Part shown: positions 61,742 through 64,000 of the stretch, in pieces | Layout: every line of letters begins with the position of its first letter | Numbering within the stretch: the first letter of the stretch is position 1 | NCBI GenBank assembly: GCA_963778225.1 | Contig: CAVZTR010000010.1 | Span: 124,001-188,000 of the forward strand | Source: JAGVSR01 sp963778225 | Lineage (GTDB): Bacteria; Pseudomonadota; Alphaproteobacteria; Rhizobiales; Hyphomicrobiaceae | Length of the DNA: 64,000 bases | Direction: 5' to 3' | Notes under the pieces: model-generated | The model's input: the letters and a program-made list of their open reading frames with translations, nothing else | Told to the model about the DNA's origin: nothing | Databases searched by the model: none | Translations under genes and position numbers: made by a program

Positions 61742-62230
61742 TCAGTCCTTCGCGGCCGGAGCGCGGTATGTTCCCGAGCGTCCGCCAGTCTTCTCCAGGA
61801 GACGAATGTCGGAGATCGTCATGCCCTTATCGGCCGCCTTGAGCATGTCGTAGATCGTCAGGCAAGCGACCGACACCGCCGTCAGGGCTTCCATCTCCAC
61901 ACCCGTCTGCCCCGTGACTTTGACGGTCGCGGTGACGTGAATACCCGCAGGTTCATCCGACGGCTCGAACTCCACCGTCACCTTCGTGATCGCGAGCGGA
62001 TGACACAGCGGGATCAGGTCGTGCGTTTTCTTCGCCGCCATGATCCCGGCGATCCGCGCGGTCGCCAGCACGTCGCCCTTTTTCGCTTCGCCCTTGGTCA
62101 CGAGCGCCAGTGTTTCGGGACGCAGCGACACGAACCCTTCCGCCACAGCCGTCCGGCTGGTCACCTCCTTGTCGGAGACGTCCACCATGTGGGCTTCGCC
62201 GCGCGCGTTGAGATGCGAGAGCTTGCTCAT
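61742..62230 (-). CDS. moaC: Cyclic pyranopterin monophosphate synthase MoaC
   Basis: 162 aa, second step of molybdopterin synthesis, making cyclic pyranopterin monophosphate. MVDVSDKEVTSRTAVAEG near the start, KKTHDLIPLCHPL and GQTGVEMEALTAVSVACLT are the conserved active-site stretches. Its ATG overlaps the trpC stop (ATGA). The order trpC-moaC-moeA is frequent in alphaproteobacteria. Confidence 0.95.
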   Translation of the reverse strand: MSKLSHLNARGEAHMVDVSDKEVTSRTAVAEGFVSLRPETLALVTKGEAKKGDVLATARIAGIMAAKKTHDLIPLCHPLAITKVTVEFEPSDEPAGIHVTATVKVTGQTGVEMEALTAVSVACLTIYDMLKAADKGMTISDIRLLEKTGGRSGTYRAPAAKD

Positions 62231-63027
62231 GCCGCGGCCTTTGTCAGCAGTGCCTTCGTTGCCGCCGTCACGTCCTCCTGCCGCATCAGGCTCTCCCCGA
62301 CGAGGAACGTGTTCACACCCACCGTCTGCAGCCGCGCGATGTCGGCGGCCGTGAAGATCCCGCTTTCCCCAACGACGATGCGATCCTTCGGGATGCGCGG
62401 CGCCAGCCGCTCTGTCGTCGCAAGCGTCGTCTCGAAGGTCTTCAGATTGCGATTATTGATGCCGATGAGCGGGCAGGGCAGTTTCAGCGCGCGATCGAGT
62501 TCCTCATCGTCGTGCACCTCGACGATGGCGTCCATGCCCCAGTCGCGAGCCGCAGCCGCCAGATCCGCAGCCAGCGCATCATCCACTTCCGCCATGATGA
62601 TGAGGATGCAGTCCGCACCCCACGCGCGGGCCTCGACCACCTGATAGGTGTCGACCATGAAATCCTTGCGCAGCACCGGCAGCGACACTGCCGCCCGCGC
62701 TTTCGTCAGATACTCCGGCGCACCCTGAAACGACGGACCATCGGTCAAGATCGAAAGACAGGCCGCCCCGCCATTTTCATAAGCTCGCGCCAACGCCGGC
62801 GGATCGAAGTCCGCCCGGATGAGCCCCTTGGACGGCGACGCCTTTTTGATCTCCGCGATTAACGCCGGGCGACCTTCAGCGTGTGCGGTCCGGATCGCGC
62901 CGATGAACGACCGCACCGGCGGCGCAGAACGCGCATACTCCGCCATCACCTGCAGCGGCTGCTTCGCCTTCGCGGCCGCCACTTCGTCGAGCTTGTAACT
63001 CGTGATCTTTGCCAGAATATCGGACAT
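62227..63027 (-). CDS. trpC: Indole-3-glycerol phosphate synthase
   Basis: 266 aa TIM barrel, fourth step of tryptophan synthesis. IAEIKKASPSKG at 57-68, SILTDGPSFQGAPEYL, RKDFMVDTYQVVEARAWGAD, INNRNLKTFETTL and GESGIFTAADIARL are the canonical blocks. Stand-alone (not fused to TrpF). Translationally coupled to moaC. Confidence 0.96.
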   Translation of the reverse strand: MSDILAKITSYKLDEVAAAKAKQPLQVMAEYARSAPPVRSFIGAIRTAHAEGRPALIAEIKKASPSKGLIRADFDPPALARAYENGGAACLSILTDGPSFQGAPEYLTKARAAVSLPVLRKDFMVDTYQVVEARAWGADCILIIMAEVDDALAADLAAAARDWGMDAIVEVHDDEELDRALKLPCPLIGINNRNLKTFETTLATTERLAPRIPKDRIVVGESGIFTAADIARLQTVGVNTFLVGESLMRQEDVTAATKALLTKAAA

Positions 63028-63110
63028 GCAAGGGACCTTAGCGCCAGGCGATCCCGGTTGCTACCTGCCCGCACCGGAAGGGTCAATGTCCCGCGGCTAC
63101 AACTTGAGCA

Positions 63111-63635
63111 TCAATGCGGCATCAGCCTGAATTCGCCCGACAAGCTGCCGCGCATATTGCAGAACGTGTTGCACGGTTCGGCCGCCGTCACGCTCACCAC
63201 GCCCGGCGTCGTCCCGCTCCTCACCGTAACATCGCACCCCGGCACGTTTGCCACGCGCGCGACCAGCATATCCGCCTCGCGCTGCGCCTCGAAGGCTGCC
63301 GTGCAGATGTAGCGCGGGCTCTCGCCAGCTGTCGAAAACGCGAGCCGCGCAGGCTTATCCGCTAACTCCATGATGACGAGACGCCCCGAGACGCCAGCAC
63401 TTGCCGCCTCATACCGCCCGTTCAGCGCCGCGCCGGGACTGGCATCCTCGACAGCCTTCCAGTCGCACGGAACATTCGTCGGGTTGGGCTTCGCCGCCGC
63501 CTCGACGGCCGCCGCATAGCAGGCCTCCGGCGTCCCTGCCGCCTGACGATCCCCCACCGGCCCGAACACGCCCGCAAAATAAGCCGCCGCCAATAGCAAC
63601 AACCCGGCAATGACGATCGTCGTCGAAGTCCGCAT
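63111..63635 (-). CDS. Membrane-anchored periplasmic protein of unknown function
   Basis: 174 aa from ATG 63635. One N-terminal hydrophobic segment (TTIVIAGLLLLAAAYFAGVFG) without a clear cleavage site, then a domain with four Cys: EACYAA, NVPCDWK, YICTAAFEAQ, PGCDVTV and AEPCNTFCNM. This suggests disulfides in the periplasm. Family not recognised. It lies between trpD (2-base gap) and trpC (83-base gap) and is likely co-transcribed, though a role in tryptophan synthesis is not implied. Confidence 0.75.
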   Translation of the reverse strand: MRTSTTIVIAGLLLLAAAYFAGVFGPVGDRQAAGTPEACYAAAVEAAAKPNPTNVPCDWKAVEDASPGAALNGRYEAASAGVSGRLVIMELADKPARLAFSTAGESPRYICTAAFEAQREADMLVARVANVPGCDVTVRSGTTPGVVSVTAAEPCNTFCNMRGSLSGEFRLMPH

Positions 63636-63637
63636 CG

Positions 63638-64000
63638 TCAAATCTCGTTTCCATTCGTCGCCGCCACGAGCCGTTCCAGCGCCGCGCGCGCCGCGCCGCT
63701 GTCGATCGACGCAGCGGCGACGCCAACGCCGTCAGCCAAGGTCTGCACCCGCCCGCCAACGACCAGCGCCGCGGCCGTGTTCAACAAGACGATGTCCCGA
63801 TAGGCTCCCCGCGCGCCGTCCAGAACCTGCCTTAGCGCCGCCGCGTTGACGGCTGCGTCCCCGCCCTTCAGATCAGCCATCGTTGCGCGTGGCAAACCCG
63901 CTTCCTCTGGCGTGACCTCGAACGTCGTCACATTGCCGTCCTTCAACTCCGCCACCAGCGTCGGCCCGGTCGTTGACAGTTCGTCGAGCCCGTCGCGCCC
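63638..64000 (-). CDS. trpD: Anthranilate phosphoribosyltransferase, 5' part outside the window
   Basis: The C-terminal 120 residues only; the frame is open to the window edge at 64000. GRDGLDELSTTGPT and the terminal AAALVVGGRVQTLADGVGVA with SGAARAALERLV are typical of TrpD. Transfers phosphoribose to anthranilate. First visible gene of the trpD-(unknown)-trpC-moaC-moeA line. Confidence 0.92.
   Translation of the reverse strand, partial: GRDGLDELSTTGPTLVAELKDGNVTTFEVTPEEAGLPRATMADLKGGDAAVNAAALRQVLDGARGAYRDIVLLNTAAALVVGGRVQTLADGVGVAAASIDSGAARAALERLVAATNGNEI

Noticed and set aside
1..64000. CRISPR array, tRNA, rRNA, insertion sequence or prophage
   Set aside because: No regularly spaced identical repeats, no transposase or integrase frame, and no rRNA-like block was seen; tRNA genes were only looked for by eye.

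Overview
The window reads as a chromosomal segment of a GC-rich alphaproteobacterium, most likely of the order Hyphomicrobiales. The placement is inferred from an EipA/DUF1134 envelope protein, a DUF1489 protein, a sigma54-type glnB-glnA unit, a phoR-pstSCAB-phoU-phoB order, a trpD-trpC-moaC-moeA order and SoxYZ with a SoxF-type flavoprotein. I saw no rRNA or tRNA gene, prophage, insertion sequence, integrase or CRISPR array.

Layout. 1-13.5 kb: mgtE, a coiled-coil exported protein, small envelope proteins, a coupled DUF1489-aminotransferase-FAD oxidoreductase unit, a TPR lipoprotein, a glutathione transferase, and leucyl aminopeptidase overlapping an NlpC/P60 hydrolase. 13.5-14.3 kb: gene-poor, with a strong hairpin. 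14.3-16.6 kb: a small membrane gene and glnB-glnA behind a sigma54-like promoter. 16.9-28.7 kb: NAD(P)HX repair, a Cys-rich copper-storage-like protein, TPR protein, photolyase, two L,D-transpeptidases, EipA, ferredoxin-NADP reductase, a DUF2490 barrel and a small secreted repeat protein. 28.9-40.8 kb: a minus-strand catabolic cluster joining gamma-glutamylated putrescine breakdown (puuA, puuD, puuC-like, spuC-like) to the GABA shunt (gabT, gabD), a glutaryl-CoA dehydrogenase and a beta-alanine arm (omega-aminotransferase, mmsA). A divergent TetR regulator follows. 41.8-49.8 kb: the phosphate regulon. 49.9-53.1 kb: CDGSH protein, soxYZ and a divergent thioredoxin-like/SoxF pair. 53.3-60.5 kb: fatty-acid oxidation (fadE, fadJ, fadI) and cfa. 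60.4-64 kb: moeA, moaC, trpC, a small membrane-anchored protein and the edge of trpD.

Six otherwise conserved genes are broken by a single reading-frame shift: the coiled-coil gene, a DUF4287-like gene, a small membrane gene, the ferredoxin-NADP reductase 3' end, a puuC-like dehydrogenase and moeA. In five of the six the span from start to expected stop is one base over a multiple of three. This looks more like residual sequencing or assembly error than decay, but the sequence alone cannot settle it.

I found no clearly new multi-gene defence or mobile system. The least explained items are the coupled DUF1489/aminotransferase/SelD-type FAD unit, the local SoxYZ-SoxF set without SoxAX, SoxB or SoxCD, the 29-residue-repeat secreted protein, and the hairpin in the 13.5 kb gap.
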